DNA of 64,000 nucleotides from NCBI GenBank assembly GCA_019914945.1, contig CM034101.1, positions 5,591,188-5,655,187 of the forward strand, given 5' to 3'. This document shows positions 36,101 through 48,355 of the stretch, piece by piece. Below the pieces are notes generated by a model. That model worked only from the letters and a program-made list of their open reading frames with translations, had not been told where the DNA came from and did not search any database. A program made the position numbers and the translations under genes. Position 1 is the first letter of the stretch. Each line of letters opens with the position of its first letter. The DNA comes from Typha latifolia. Its lineage: Eukaryota; Streptophyta; Magnoliopsida; Poales; Typhaceae.

Positions 36101-37345
36101 GTTGGTTCATGCTCATTCTAATGGAGTGGGCCCACTAGATCATTTCATCAATCATCCTTAGGCTTGTACTCATGTTTAGGGTCATGTTCATTGGTTCCAA
36201 ACTAGTTCATACGAGTTGGTCAAATCGGTTCGCACGAGGTGGTCGAATCGGTTCGCAAAAATCTAGCATGCCTCGAAATTCATGGACTTCATCACGTTCA
36301 TGCACTTGCCCTAGCCCTAACCCTAGGGCTAAAATTTGATTTCAGCCAAGGGCGCCACCAAAGGCTATTGTAGCCTCAGTGGTAGCTAGGCAGGGTAGGT
36401 AGCCATTGTCAATTGTCATTCGATAGGTCCACGTGGTGGTACAGCAACAATGAGCAGCGATGGAAGGTTGAACTCAAGCTCGGGCTCGAGCTAGTGCAAC
36501 GACAGCTATGGCACATCGCTGGCAGGTCCATTGGCCCCCGACAACTGTGGAAGGGACCCATGGCCCCACTATATAGGAGTAGTTGCAGTAGGAAACCCTA
36601 GCGAAGCCATCCCAATGAAGGGATAGCCCCCATATGGTGCTAGCCATCAGGTTCGGCCACCTGATGATCACCAGCGGCTACAACGGCCACCACAGGCTGG
36701 AAGTCAGCTCAAGGAAGCAAGCTATGGCTGTCAATCACCATAGAAATGCCGGACTCGTGACCACCAGCCGCGGGTTCCTACCGTGTATTCCACTGTTGTC
36801 AACTGTCTTTTGGTCTATGTTGGCGTGAACAACGGCCGTATCTCGGGTGTGGTTGGTCTGAGGAAGTGAGTGGATGTGGCGGTTGGGGCTGGATTGTTGC
36901 TAGTGGGAAACTAGGTTTTCCAACCCTAGCTCCCACTACAAGTGGGAAGATGACCATGCGGCTACTGCTTGTGGCTACTCCTATGCTGCAGTAGCTACAA
37001 GGATGATCTACAATGTTGGAGGGGGGGGGGCTCCATTATGGCTGGAGGAGAGGTCGAGGCTGCAATTTAAGCCGATTCGTCCCCTCTCTTAAGACTTGAG
37101 TGTTGCTCACCGTGGGGGCGCATTTTGGCCATGGCCAACGGCACGAGCAATGCAAGGCAGTGGAGGGTGGCTAGTATGGCCTCTATCAAGGCTTAGATAG
37201 AATCCTTGAGGGAGGTTTGCATTCTTTCAAGTTCTCCTTTGATGATTTTCCCAATGAGTTGACAAACTCTATCAAAGCCTTTGCTCATGCGAGTGGCTTG
37301 TCACCGGCTGTTACTGGTGGTGGTGGTGGCATTGGGGAAACCTCC
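36101..37345. other. Unassigned GC-richer region
   Basis: May continue the minus-strand gag leader of the preceding element; the (GGT)n-type and Pro/Ala-rich frames are non-specific. It contains a G10 run at 37021-37030. No gene is supported. Confidence 0.4.
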
Positions 37346-37907
37346 ACACGGAGGATTAATCCGTGAAAGATAAAGAAGACTGATTTAGTTAGTTAGCTAG
37401 TTTTATCTTATTGTTTGAATTTCAAATAAATCAGATAATCCGCATATGGATCCGATCCGCTATAGATTTTTACTTCTATAAATAGGAGTGGACATGTATT
37501 AATAATTTTATAGATTGAATTGAGAGAAATCTAAGTTTAGCGAGTTATTATTTTTGTCCTTATCTTTTTACATTAACCATTAAATTGTCTTTATCTTCAT
37601 AGGAGTAGATCATAACCATAGATCCCCTTCAAGCTTTCAAACCCTAGCCACCACCTACCTCTAGTAGGCACCCTACTACACAGCCGTTCACCACCACTCT
37701 TGGCCGTCCACCACCCTCCAACGACCGCCACAACATCAAAAATTACCGTTCTGCCCTCCCTTACCTATCTCCAGTATTTTATTTTTATCTTTTCATCCCG
37801 ATCTCCGACTTAGGTAAAACGAGAGCCATTAGAACCCTAACTCATGAGGCTACTCCACTAAATTTTTATCCTTTAGACAGATCGTTCTAGATCTGGTTCG
37901 TAATATT

Positions 37908-37920
37908 GGTATCAGAGCCG
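37908..37920 (+). other. Primer-binding site (initiator-Met tRNA)
   Basis: TGGTATCAGAGCC, a perfect plant Met-type site, one base after the 5' LTR end and 12 bp before the first ATG. Confidence 0.9.
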
Positions 37921-37931
37921 ACGCATCAACC

Positions 37932-38225
37932 ATGGAGGACCATGATCTCATCTCCGTTCCTATGGGAGTTGATCTGGCATCCCCTCCAATCCCAGTAATT
38001 ATCGATGATGAGCCACCGGCATGGACAAAAGCTTTTTTTAAAGTATTTTCGGTCGAGTTGAAGGAGAACGCGAAGGAGAACGAGAAGGAGATCCAAAAGA
38101 TCCAAACCACCCTCAAAGACTCGTTTCAAGCCTTGACAGAAGTCTTACTAGCTGCCATCCACCTCGCACCGCCTACGCCGCCGACCCATTATGGAACATG
38201 CACCACCTCTACAGCCAAGCACTAA
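37932..38225 (+). CDS. gag-like N-terminal ORF of the non-autonomous element
   Basis: 97 codons: an acidic start (MEDHDLISVPMGVD), then a strongly charged helix rich in Lys/Glu (about residues 40-62: ELKENAKENEKEIQKIQ), then a Pro-rich tail. It follows the primer site directly, as gag does in full elements, but has no capsid motif or zinc knuckle. A further frame at 38191-38427 is also Pro-rich. The coding potential is probably a relic. Confidence 0.5.
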   Translation: MEDHDLISVPMGVDLASPPIPVIIDDEPPAWTKAFFKVFSVELKENAKENEKEIQKIQTTLKDSFQALTEVLLAAIHLAPPTPPTHYGTCTTSTAKH

Positions 38226-38709
38226 TAATGGTGAAACCATGGAGACCATCCAAACCGTGGCAACCATCCCTTCTCCGATTGCAGTGGATCACCCTCCATC
38301 CTTGCAGATCGAGCCCTCTATTGTAGCAAATCCGGAGCAGCCCCTAGCGACATCCCCATTGTCATCTTCCCCGGTAGAGGTGGAAAATAAAGGTCGAAAC
38401 TCTAGTTTTCCACCGATGGTGATCTAGACACTTTCAGTACAAGCCACCACCGTCAGCACCTTCCATGGACTAGCTGCACTTGAGCCATGGCCTAAACCTC
38501 ATGTGCTAAGACCTTGGCTCAAGTCCCCCATGACTAGGACGGACTGTGGCCCAAATAATGGGCCTTAGAGAAGCACCCACCATGGGCCTCTCTTCCTTGT
38601 GGTAGATGAGACCCAAATGAAGATGGAGGACATAAAGTTCGAGAGCGAATGAAGGTTTGGAAACCACCATGGACACCTTGAGGACAAAGTGGTCGGAAGC
38701 GTTGTGGAT

Positions 38710-39409
38710 TGATGCGAGATGCGAATCAGGTCAGATCGAATCACATCAAGGGGAGATTAGACTCAATGGATTGAGTCTAGTTATCTTATTTGCTTATTTG
38801 ATTTAGTTAGAAGGTTAGAATTTTATTCATAGAATATTCTACAGACTTTCGAATAATATCAAACTAGCTGGATAAAATTACCAACCTCTAGATCTACAAC
38901 TTTCGTATTCACGACTTCTCCAGATTCGAAATCTATCTATCGCGAAATGAAGGATTAATCCGTGAAAGATAAAAAGACTGATTTAGTTAGTTAGCTAGCT
39001 TTATCTTGTTGTTTGAATTTCAAATAAATTGGATAATCCGCATGTGGATCCGATCCACTATGGATTTTTACTTCTATAAATAGGAGTGGACATGTATTGA
39101 TAATTTTATGGATTGAATTGAGAGAAATTTGAGTTTAGCTAGTTATTATTTTCATCCTTATCCTTTTACATTAACCGTTGGATTGTCTTTATCTTCATAG
39201 GAGTAGATCATAACCACCCTCTAATGACTGCCACAAGGTTAAAATTACCGTTCTACCCTCCCTGACCTATCTCCACTTTTTTATTTTTATCTTTTTCATC
39301 TCGATGTCCGATTTAGGTGAAACTAGAGCCATTAGAACCCTAACTCTACCTCCACCTAAATTTTTATAATCATCCTTCGGATGGATTGTTCCAGATCTGG
39401 TCCATAATA
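38710..39409 (+). repeat. 3' LTR of the 37.3-39.4 kb element
   Basis: 700 bp. From 38945 it repeats 37346-37906 closely (AGGATTAATCCGTGAAAG, TTCTATAAATAGGAGTGGAC with a TATA-like core, and the CCAGATCTGG end). Confidence 0.8.
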
Positions 39410-40400
39410 TAAACATAGGTTAATATGTGATCAATCTAGAAGTCAAATCTGTAATAAGATGCATGAATAATAATGATTTGCAATGGCAGCTTTCACACAT
39501 AAAGTAAAATAGTCATTTCTTGAATCTTTTAAAAATAATTTTATGTGAAAAATTTCTTTCCTGTCCAATTTTTTTTTTGTAATTACCTGTTTGTGAAGCC
39601 TCAATGAGTCAAGATTTTCTTAAGTGCTTATGTAGCCGTTTTCAACAAATATGAATATTTTTTTTTACATGCAATTGCAACAAGACTAATGATCAATCTA
39701 ATATAATCAAGTATGAACTTTATACAACATATGAGATATACAAAATTCTTTGCTTAATATGCAAGCATTTTAGCTCATGTGCTTTTAAAAAACAATATGC
39801 AACACTCAAATATGACAATTTCTACATATGATAATATACAACATATTCAGACTAGGATATAAAGATCAAATATGTAGGTAACCAATATGACTCAAAAAGG
39901 TAGGTTTCCATCTCAAATTCCTTTTAGTTTTGTCAATTTTAAGATTTGTTTTCTAAAAAAGGAAAGTAAAAAGAAAACACACCAAAAATAAAATACACCA
40001 AAAATAAAACTAACATAAAGAACACTAAATCTCAACCACATCATATGACAAGAAAAATCCGTCTAAACAAAAAAAAATTTAGATCAAATCTAGTGAAGTC
40101 CACGAAATCCAAACAAGGGCCAAAATATGGAAACAAATCAGCCTGAAATCGAAGCTAGGGTTCTAGATAATTTTCATGAAAAAAACCCCTAACCCACTTA
40201 CCTTTCATGGATATTTCTAGATTATCCCAATGAGATGCACTAGCACTATTATTTTTTATCCAAATTACATGTGTATTCAAAATTTGCCAATTGTATCGAC
40301 CTTTTCATGTTTCACTGACTCAGCTCATGTGTGACCTATAATACCTTTTCTATGACATAGCAATCAAAATTTTTCTAGATTTATCCTTCCTACTCATATG
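39410..40400. other. AT-rich region, nothing recognised
   Basis: No frame, repeat pair or terminal motif stands out. Confidence 0.5.
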
Positions 40401-40429
40401 ATATGAACCTACATTGCCGGATTCTACCT

Positions 40430-42430
40430 AGAATGATAATAATTTATAGTCTGTGCACTTCTAGGAAAGTAATTAGGAAATATTCATACAACATCGGAAA
40501 AAAAATGAAATTAGAGAGATTTCATGTCATGGTCTATATTTTTGGTAGTTAGATTACATTCGGATTCAGACTCTATTTAGGGTTGAGATTGATATGAGAG
40601 TTTATTTGAAAAGTTTCTTTAGTTTATTTCTTATTTTGTTAGAGGTACTTGAATCTTATTTCATTTCTTATAGAAAAAGACATTCTGGCTTATAATCCTA
40701 GGTATAGAAGAATGACTATTGCTCAACAATCTCTCCCTCTACTCCTCTTGACCCTTTTTAACCCTAGCTTCCTTCTCATAGCCATCAATGGCTATTCTAG
40801 CCGACACCACATACTTCCTTGTTGGCTCATTCAACCAACATCAACCCTAGTCAACTCTACCCTTTAGTATCCATCACCTTGGCCCTTACTGTCCAAACTA
40901 GAACCGATGGCATCAATCATGTCCATTGGGTTCCGACTGTGTTTGGTTGACTTGGCCACCTTGCCACATGAAAATTTTCTTATAGGCCAAGGAAATGCTA
41001 CTTGAACATCATCATTACCATCCCTACAACAATACCTCGAGTGTGTATAGTTTCTTGAATTCCAATTGCAATGGATATGCACCAAATGGACCAACTACAG
41101 GATGGCAATCACCTGGATTAGGTTTATTGTGTTGAATATCTTTTTACTTATCAAGACACCCTAAAAAAACACAAGATCCTCACTATGCCAAAACAGGTTT
41201 TTCCTAACGTTTATATAATGGCGTGTAATATAAATGCTAGCATATATTGTATTTATACCGACATATCAAAGAAAATGCCAGTATAAATGATTAATTTGTA
41301 ATACCTCTTATATTCCTTGGCATACAGGGTGGCGTTTGCACAAAACGCTAGAATAATTGGTGATATCCCGACATTTGTAAAAGGACATCGAAGTAAACTA
41401 AAGAATATAGCGGCATTTAGGAAAATGCTAGCAATATAGTGGCATATATAGAAAATGTCAACATAAATTATAGAATATAGTGGCGTATTTATAAAATTAT
41501 CGGAATAAATCAGACAATTGGACAACTTTTCTTACAAATGCTAGGAGAAATTGGAACTTTTTAATTTGAGATCTAATCTTAATCATCCATCTAACTTACA
41601 GATTATAAGATTTTGGAAATTGTAAAACCCAATTTCCTCTCCCTACGAGATCGAACAAGTTCTTCTTCCTTCTCCTTGCATCGTTGTCGTCGGTTCATCC
41701 TTCTCAACCTAGCCCGTCTCTCACCATCTTGATACAGGTTTCAGCCTCTCTCAGTCTTCTTATAGGTTCCAATCTTCTCGCAAATTTTGACCTTCTCGAC
41801 GTAGCCTCTCTTGCAAATGGAAGATGAAAGAGCATGGCAGAAGTATTCTCCTCTTTCTCCATTAATGGTAACTTCCAACCATCTCATGTATACGCACCTC
41901 ATTCTCTCGTCTTCCAACCATCTTTATTTTGGGGACAAGGTGGATAAAAGCATGGTGGAATAATACAAACTGTGTCGCACGAATTTACCTCGAACTGCAA
42001 AAATTTATAATTAGTACGATTTTGAGAAAATAATCATAAAATATTTATAGAAAATTAGAAAAATATGAAACTAGAGAGACTCTACATTTTTGGTATTCAA
42101 ATTATATTCATATTTGGATTTTATCTAAGGTCAAATTGGGATTTAATCCAAGATATAGGATTTTGTTTTGGAAGTTTCTTCTATTTGTTTCTTAGTCTAT
42201 TTGAGTTATCTTAGTACTTTCATTTTTATTTTCTATAAATAAGGCATTATAGCTTGTAAAGGCATGGAAAAATTATTGAATAGTACTATTATTCCTTAGC
42301 GATCTCTCTCTTTTTATCTCAACCCCTCTCAACCCTAACCACCTTAGTTCTTTCTCTACAAAAACCATAGTCGTATGTGGCAATTCTTCTATCCAATACC
42401 ACCTACCTTCTTTGTTGGCCCCTTCCACCA
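40430..42430 (+). mobile_element. Degenerate LTR-like pair
   Basis: 40430-40870 and 41960-42430 share order and blocks: GAAATTAGAGAGA-like, TTTTGGTA-TT, AGTTTCTT-TAGTTT, CTTATAA-AAAGACATT, then CTCTCCCTCT and AACCCTA. The second copy is preceded by GGGGACAAGGTGGATAAAAGC, like the PPT landmark elsewhere. No primer site or coding sequence was found between them. The similarity is only moderate, so this could be an old non-autonomous element. Confidence 0.4.
41180..41600 (+). mobile_element. Possible CACTA-type transposon end
   Basis: CACTATGCCAAAACAGG at 41180 resembles the CACTA terminus. It is followed by the kind of short subterminal repeats these elements carry (several variants of ATAGTGGCATATTT...AAAATG in both orientations, 41220-41510). 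The opposite terminus and a 3-bp TSD were not found. Confidence 0.4.
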
Positions 42431-42489
42431 GCATACCAGCTCTACCCTCTATGTCAAGGTTGCAACATCATAGCATGTATATCATTGCC

Positions 42490-42960
42490 GTTTTGAAGTT
42501 AATGGTACACCCAAGGTGGTGTTTCCAACATAGTCAAATCCTTCCTTTGTATTATTCTTTCTGTGTGTTCTAAAGAGTTGATTTTACTTGATCGAGTCAT
42601 TCTGAAATTTTTTAAGTATAGAATTAGACTTAGAAATTTCAGCTTCAAGGCTTTTGACCTTTTCAAGCAAATTCTCTTTTGCACTATGCTTGTTCATGCA
42701 CATTCACTTTCAAAATACTAATTTTGTCCAAAGAGAGAAATTTTCATATTTAAGTGAGAGAGATTTTTTAAGATTTATGTAATAGAGTTTTCTTCTCTTT
42801 TTTGGCTGTCTCAAACTATAATTTAAGATCCTCAATTTGGTTCATGAGGTACATTTTTTCATTATCGGGCACTTTAAGCTTCTCCATCATCTTCACGTTG
42901 GATTTCTCAGTTTGTATGAATTACTGAAGAGCATATCGTAGGTCATCTAAATACCAACCT
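42490..42960 (-). pseudogene. Sirevirus-type gag coiled-coil fragment
   Basis: Minus-strand frames contain NEKMYLMNQIEDLKL, then a Lys/Ser/Leu-rich helical stretch (ISKSNSILKKFQND) and MLETPPWV, the order seen at the C-terminal coiled-coil of Sirevirus gag. No zinc knuckle or pol follows. Several frameshifts. Confidence 0.4.
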
Positions 42961-44700
42961 GAATTGTTTCAAGTATGTGCCGTGTTCCTTTATTTGCAGT
43001 TTTGTAGGTACTAAAGCATCTGAGCTTCGCCTAAGTGATGATGTTGAAGATTGTTGCTATTCCAGTTATGCCATCATAGTCAGTCTTATCTCACTTCTCA
43101 ACTTGATTTGTCATCACACCAATCTACACTTCATGCATAGGAAGAAGAAAGAGAACATCTGTTGTTTTCTTTCTTTCTTCCAAATAAATCCATAGCCATT
43201 CTTATAAAAAGACCGTCATTCTTTTTCTTTTTCTTTTTATAAGAGATGGATAAGAAACCTTAAACAAACTCAAATTTCTAGTTGGATTAAATGAAAATAT
43301 ATTTTACCTTTATAAGTTTAAATAAAACCCAACTAAATACTAACTAATTGATCCAAAATGCATCTAAACAGACTCAGATACAAAATTGCGAAAATACACA
43401 AAAATAAGTGAAATAAATGATGAAAATTAAAAAAATTTATTTGACTAAACTCAATTTTAACTTAGACTTGACTCAACAAAGGAAAGAAAAGGCAAAAATA
43501 CAAACATCACTAAAAGTAGGGGAATAAAATAATCGGGTACAATTGAAAATATGATTAAGATCATAATTATTGTCATCTGAGATTTGAAAGGACATCCATC
43601 ATGTTAATGTATGAGAAATGCCAAACAACTAGATCCCGAGCAACTAACACATGCTCGGTCGACAACGATGTGATGTGAATGTGACTCATGTCTTCATAAC
43701 AGGATGAGACCTAGAGGCAACGTCAAAGCTTAGGCATTCCCTAGTATTCACCTAATTGAGAGTATGAGCTAAAAGGCACAAGGAATAAGAAGCATAAAAG
43801 TTGCAAAGCGTAGTATGATTAAAGGTCCCAAATCTTGAAACCTGTTCCCAGGAACTGTTTTGGCACCATTGTGAAAGGATAGACAAAAAAAGAAAAAAAA
43901 AAGGAAAAAAAAAGAGAAATTTCACCAGTGGTCATAGTGAAAGAACACCACATGCTGTGCATTTTTGCACAAAAGCAAAGAGATTTTACTTTCGGACTGT
44001 TTAGTTGCAGTCATTATGTATTGATGCACTAAACTATATCCTTCAAAATGGATCACTGGGTGCTGCCTAACTTTTGGTCTGCAACTAGAGAAAATTCTTA
44101 GTGCATGACACCCAGTATCGCAATGGAATGTATCCATTTACCTGCCTCTTTAGGAAAGAACATCACACGCTGCCATGCCCGCTAACTTTTGGTGTAGAAA
44201 GTCTTAGTGCATGGCACGCAATATCACAATGGAAATGCATTTATTTATATATCTTCCTCTCTGGGAAAGAACATCGCTGACTAACAAGTGACGAGCACGA
44301 AGTTTTAATACAGCTCACAGGTGAAAATTTAGTGCTACTAAAAGAACAGAAGCTGCATACCCTTGCCCCTGCTATGATTGGTAAGCCAACGTTTCGTTCA
44401 TTTGGCAAGCTTGTATGATGGAACATTAGTGGACAGTGGTAGCACCTGCAACTTGCAAATTCACAATGTCGATTTATTTCCAGGATTATTAGTAAACCAT
44501 ATATGAAAGTTTTAACTGGGCAGGAAAAAGATACGAGATAGAGAGCCCCTTCAAGTACTATATATAACTCTATAATTAACAATAAAGATTCAGTTGACTC
44601 CAAATCAGATTGACTCCACCTTTTCTTTTTTGAGAGAGAGAGAGAGAAAAATGAGGATGGAGGCTCAATTAGAATATATTTATTAAGGTTTAAGTAGTAC
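42961..44700. other. Mostly unassigned; imperfect direct repeats at 43930-44280
   Basis: The block GAAAGAACAYCRC recurs at about 43940, 44152 and 44262. The last two are preceded by parallel stretches (TAACTTTTGGT...CTTAGTGCATG...CAATGGAA) about 120 bp apart. No coding signal. Confidence 0.5.
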
Positions 44701-44729
44701 AACAAGAAATCAAAGAAGAGAAATCAAGG

Positions 44730-45500
44730 CGTCATTTCTTAGAATAAAAGAATTTCCAGATCTCATAGATCTTAAGAATATCAGAGACAAAGCCAGTTAT
44801 AGCCTTGCTTTTGATCGAAAAACTTTGTTGTTTCTTTCCTTCCAAATCATATTGCCAGGAGAAAATCCAAAGCCTTCCTAATTATTGTAGGGATACGTAT
44901 TTTCTACCATTGATCCCAATAGTCCTTCAAAGAAGAAATGCTGGTAGGAAAATAAAGCATACTGCTAAAATGATGTATAATAAACTGAAAGAAGGGGTAG
45001 TGAGCAGAAATTGATGAGAAGACTTTTTATGGTAACTATAAAGCTCACAAGAAACATCAATACTAAGTCCTTTTGCGGAAAGGACATCCTCGGTATAAAG
45101 CTTGTTAGAAATGGCAAGCCAAGGAAAGATTTTGACTTTCGAAGGTAAGGAAAGCTTCTAATAGATCCCATATATCGACAACCACCATTAGTAATAGTTT
45201 TGTATAAAGAGCTGGCTTTAGCACTTGAATTTCCAAGCGGTAGCTTCCTGAATAGTAGAGGTAGAGATGGAGTATATATAGCGTTGACATCCTCAATCTC
45301 TATCAAACAATTTGTAGAGCAACGACGAGTCCAAGATAAGTGGGTTGTAGAACAAGTTGCAGGCTTTTGACTACATGCCGAGAAGGCTAAAGAGAAAAGC
45401 CTACAGAGAGAGATCATCAAATCATCTATTGAGCCAAAAATAAGTCCAATGACTATTGTTAGGATGTTTAATAGTACCAACTTCTATGAAAAGAGAGCAA
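44730..45500 (-). pseudogene. LINE fragment: zf-RVT region and C-terminal tail
   Basis: Minus-strand translation near 45000-45140 reads LPSKVKIFPWLAISNKLYTE, continuing DVLSAKGLSIDVSC. This matches the zinc-binding region that follows RT in plant L1-type LINEs (the P.KVKIFLWLA...L.T.D.L motif). Near 44830-44870, IWKERNNKVF matches the tryptophan-rich segment after it. Stops and frameshifts are frequent, and neither RT nor the 3' end is intact. Confidence 0.65.
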
Positions 45501-45599
45501 GTTAAGGCTCCATGCCAGAAAAAACAAAAGTTTGAGGGAGTATCTTTTCTCGGGATATTCCTTCTATAGTAGGAAAACAAAACTATATCTTTCTAAGAA

Positions 45600-46680
45600 G
45601 AGTGATAATCGGGTTGAAGTTCGCTACCATTTACAAATAAGATATGAAAATAACGCCTAGATACACATATGTATCTAAACCCTAGGTAATGATATCACTC
45701 GTTTGCTTAAATAAAAATCGGAAGAAATATTAAAAAATAAAAGCAGAGATGAACGCCAAGATTTTAATATGAAAAAACCCAAACGAGAAAAAATCATGAA
45801 ACCAAACTAGGAACAAAACCAATCACTAGAATAGTAGCAGTTACAAGACTGACTCACAAAATAACCCGTCGATCCCAACGACTTTGTTCCTTTTAGTCTT
45901 GCTCGCTAGAACCCACGATTCACCGCTTCTCGTGATTGATATCCAACCTCAGTAGCCCTCGAGATTGATCTTTCGTCTAGATAGCCTTTAAGACGAAAGA
46001 TTAAGCCTTGTAGAAGAGTAGGATATTATTGGTTGAAGAAACAATGTAGCCTCAAGAGTTCTCCTTCAAATTGCTTCACCAACCACCCTAGAGTTAAGGC
46101 ATCACAATACTTATATAAGATCTCCAAGATAGAGTCAAATCCAAATCTTATCCGAACTCACGAAAGTCCAAACATTGCAAACTTCATAGGTGCGTTCGAA
46201 CGCGGCCCGGCCCGGGTGCGTTCGAAGGGCCTGACTTGATCTCAGGTGCATTCAAACGGGCCAAGTGCGTTCGAACGCAGCGGCTTAATTTTCACAGGTT
46301 GCGTTCGAACAACCAAGACTGTGTTTGAACACACTCAGAAATAGTACTTATTGTCTATGCGAACGCTTACGCTCGTGTTCGAACGTGCTAGTGAACGCTA
46401 TTATTGTTTGTGCGAACGACTGCGCTCGCGTTCGAACATGCTTGTGAATGCTGCTCTCTATTTGTGTGAACGCGTGTGCTCGCATTCGAACGCGCTTGTG
46501 AACGCTGCTCTCTGTTTGTGTGAACGCCCTGTGAACGTGATGTGAACTCGTAAATTTTTCTCCATTAAACTTGCAATTCTTCAAAACAAATACTTTCTAG
46601 ACTTGTATAAATGCTCATGTACATGTATAAAAATACTTAGAATATTTTGTACATAATTGTCAACACTAAAAAACTAACAA
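45600..46680 (-). repeat. 3' LTR of the Sirevirus-like copia element
   Basis: The upper end is fixed by the junction at 46674-46690: minus strand CAAAGGGAAGATTGTTAG, matching the Sirevirus polypurine tract and LTR start. The lower end is a guess, because the 5' LTR is not in the window. It contains a dense array of GCGTTCGAACGC-type palindromes at 46190-46540. Confidence 0.6.
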
Positions 46681-46690
46681 TCTTCCCTTT
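46681..46690 (-). other. Polypurine tract of the copia element
   Basis: AAAGGGAAGA on the minus strand, preceded by TTTTGTCACAAATTGCC, the conserved context just upstream of Sirevirus 3' LTRs. Confidence 0.7.
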
Positions 46691-46999
46691 GGCAATTTGT
46701 GACAAAACATCTAGTTTACAATAATTATAAAGAATCCTAAATGAGCATTCAACAAGTCTAAAAGATTTAGCACTTCAATCCCTTCAAATTAAAAATAATA
46801 TATCAATACAAGATCAAGTGAAAATTATTTGAAGTGAAAGATCAATCATTCACTAAACAATTCAAACACAATAATGCATGTCAAATTATCAAGCAAATTC
46901 AAGTTATCAAGTAAATTATCATACTATAAACTCACCCTAAACTCACACTTTACTCCCCCTAAACCACACAATCTCTTCTAAACTAACTCTCCCCTTTTT

Positions 47000-48091
47000 G
47001 ACACAAATTATCAAAGACTAAGAACTAGGAGGAAACTGACGATGGAGAATCGACAAAACTGAGTCGAGCAATATCCCCTGATGAGCTTGCTCAGCCCGTA
47101 AGTCATTCACAACCAACTATAAGTCCTGCACCTGAGTGCTAAGCTGATCAAACCGTTTAGAGAACTATAGAGACTCTACCTCAGAGTGATATGAGTCATC
47201 GTCAGAGCTGTCATCCGAACTGTCGCGGTGTGATCGACGTCCAACAGCGGAAGAGGAGGTCGGCTTGTAAGGAGACGGTGGATCGTGAGCTTGACTCCTC
47301 TTAATTGTGATCCGATCCAATGGTTTCTGTGTAGTAATCGAAGCTTCTATGGCATCCACTCTCACACCACTCTGCGTGCACAGTTTGGTGATGAAAATAC
47401 CAAACGACAAACCTTCACGAGGAGCTTCTTTTTGTGTAGCTGACAAAATAGAATCATATATTATAGCAGCCAAATCATATATTATAGCAGCCAAATCAAT
47501 AGAAACCCCCGACAGCATCGCATGAAGGAGGAAAGCTTGGTCCTGACTGATACTTGAATGCCGAGTCTTCGGAGTGATGTTGTAAAGACAGATAAGATGT
47601 AACATGCGAGCCACTGATGTCAGTTTCGCATATGGCATCATGTTACCTATCCACTCTTTCCCTTGTATTAGCACATCACTAGCATAATCTTGAACAACAA
47701 GAAGAGGATTAGAAGATTGATACTCGAACTCGCCATCAGGAAGTTAGAATTTAGTATGGATTACCTCATAGTCTAGGTACACAAAGACCCCACGGACGGT
47801 GGACTGTATACATCGTTCCAAAAGAGTGGCATTACTGAAAAACTCCCGAACAACCTCCACATATGATGTCCCATCCATCCGACACACTGACAGCCATCCT
47901 CGTTCAGTGAACATGTTCTCTATCCCCAAGGCAGCAAAATTAGAGATAATAATTGGCCTTTCACAGATTATTGGACAAGTTCCAAAATTGTGTTTGTATC
48001 TCCCTTCAGCATTTGATAAAGTAAACTAGGGAGCCGAAGATGGTGAGGAAGACGGTCGTGGCTTCTTGGAAACTGCAGCTTTCTTAGGCAT
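47000..48091 (-). pseudogene. 'Putative plant transposon protein' ORF in the env position of a Sirevirus
   Basis: Starts MPKKAAVSKKPRPS at 48091. The frame then contains REFFSNATLLERCIQSTVRG (47840-47900), ARMLHLICLYNITPKTRHSS and ISQDQAFLLHAMLSG (47510-47610), and an acidic Ser/Asp tail (SSDDSSDDDS, about 47190). The middle blocks resemble the domain that databases call a putative plant transposon protein, whose function is unknown to me. Stops at 48026-48028 and 47744-47746 break it. A 24-bp tandem duplication at 47452-47499 repeats DLAAIIYD. It lies between pol and the 3' polypurine tract, where Sireviruses may carry an extra gene. Confidence 0.6.
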
Positions 48092-48092
48092 T

Positions 48093-48355
48093 CTAGAGAG
48101 AAAAACAAATCGCAAGATTCAACACATGCCCAAAGTATACAAAAAAAATAACAAGAAAGCCAAAACAATCTAGAAACTATGAAAGCCCTAAGTGAAATCC
48201 ATCTTCCACGAGAAAAAGCAAAGTTGTCATGTTCAATTGCTCAAGAAACATCAAGATATCAACTCTAACGTGATCAAAACTCGAAAAAGCACAAAATCAA
48301 CCAAGATCAAGAGGTTAAATTGAATAAAAATAAGAAATTGTATGCACGATCATAC
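48093..48355 (-). other. Possible 5'-UTR intron of the extra ORF
   Basis: The minus strand has GCAAG/GTATGATC at 48355 and TTTTTCTCTCTAG/A at 48093, one base before the ATG. Upstream lies a CT-rich leader and a palindrome cluster at 48560-48650. A spliced subgenomic transcript would fit, but only splice-site sequence supports it. Confidence 0.35.

Larger units (their letters stand above)
37346..39409 (+). mobile_element. Short non-autonomous gypsy-type LTR element (family B LTRs)
   Basis: Partial 5' LTR 37346-37906, Met primer site TGGTATCAGAGCC 37908-37920, internal region of about 800 bp, landmark CCTTGAGGACAAAG at 38676-38689, 3' LTR 38710-39409 (TGATGCGAG...CATAATA). The internal region has only a gag-like start and no enzyme domain, so it depends on other elements. 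The 5' LTR lacks its first ~235 bp, and the 3' LTR has an internal ~100-bp deletion. Confidence 0.75.

Noticed and set aside
36305..36335. CCCTAGCCCTAACCCTAGGG resembling plant telomere repeat
   Set aside because: Only two or three imperfect units; not a telomeric array.
44965..45480. 171-codon minus-strand open frame taken at face value as a membrane-like protein
   Set aside because: Another minus-strand frame at the same place encodes a clear LINE zf-RVT segment; the long frame is a shadow of a pseudogene.
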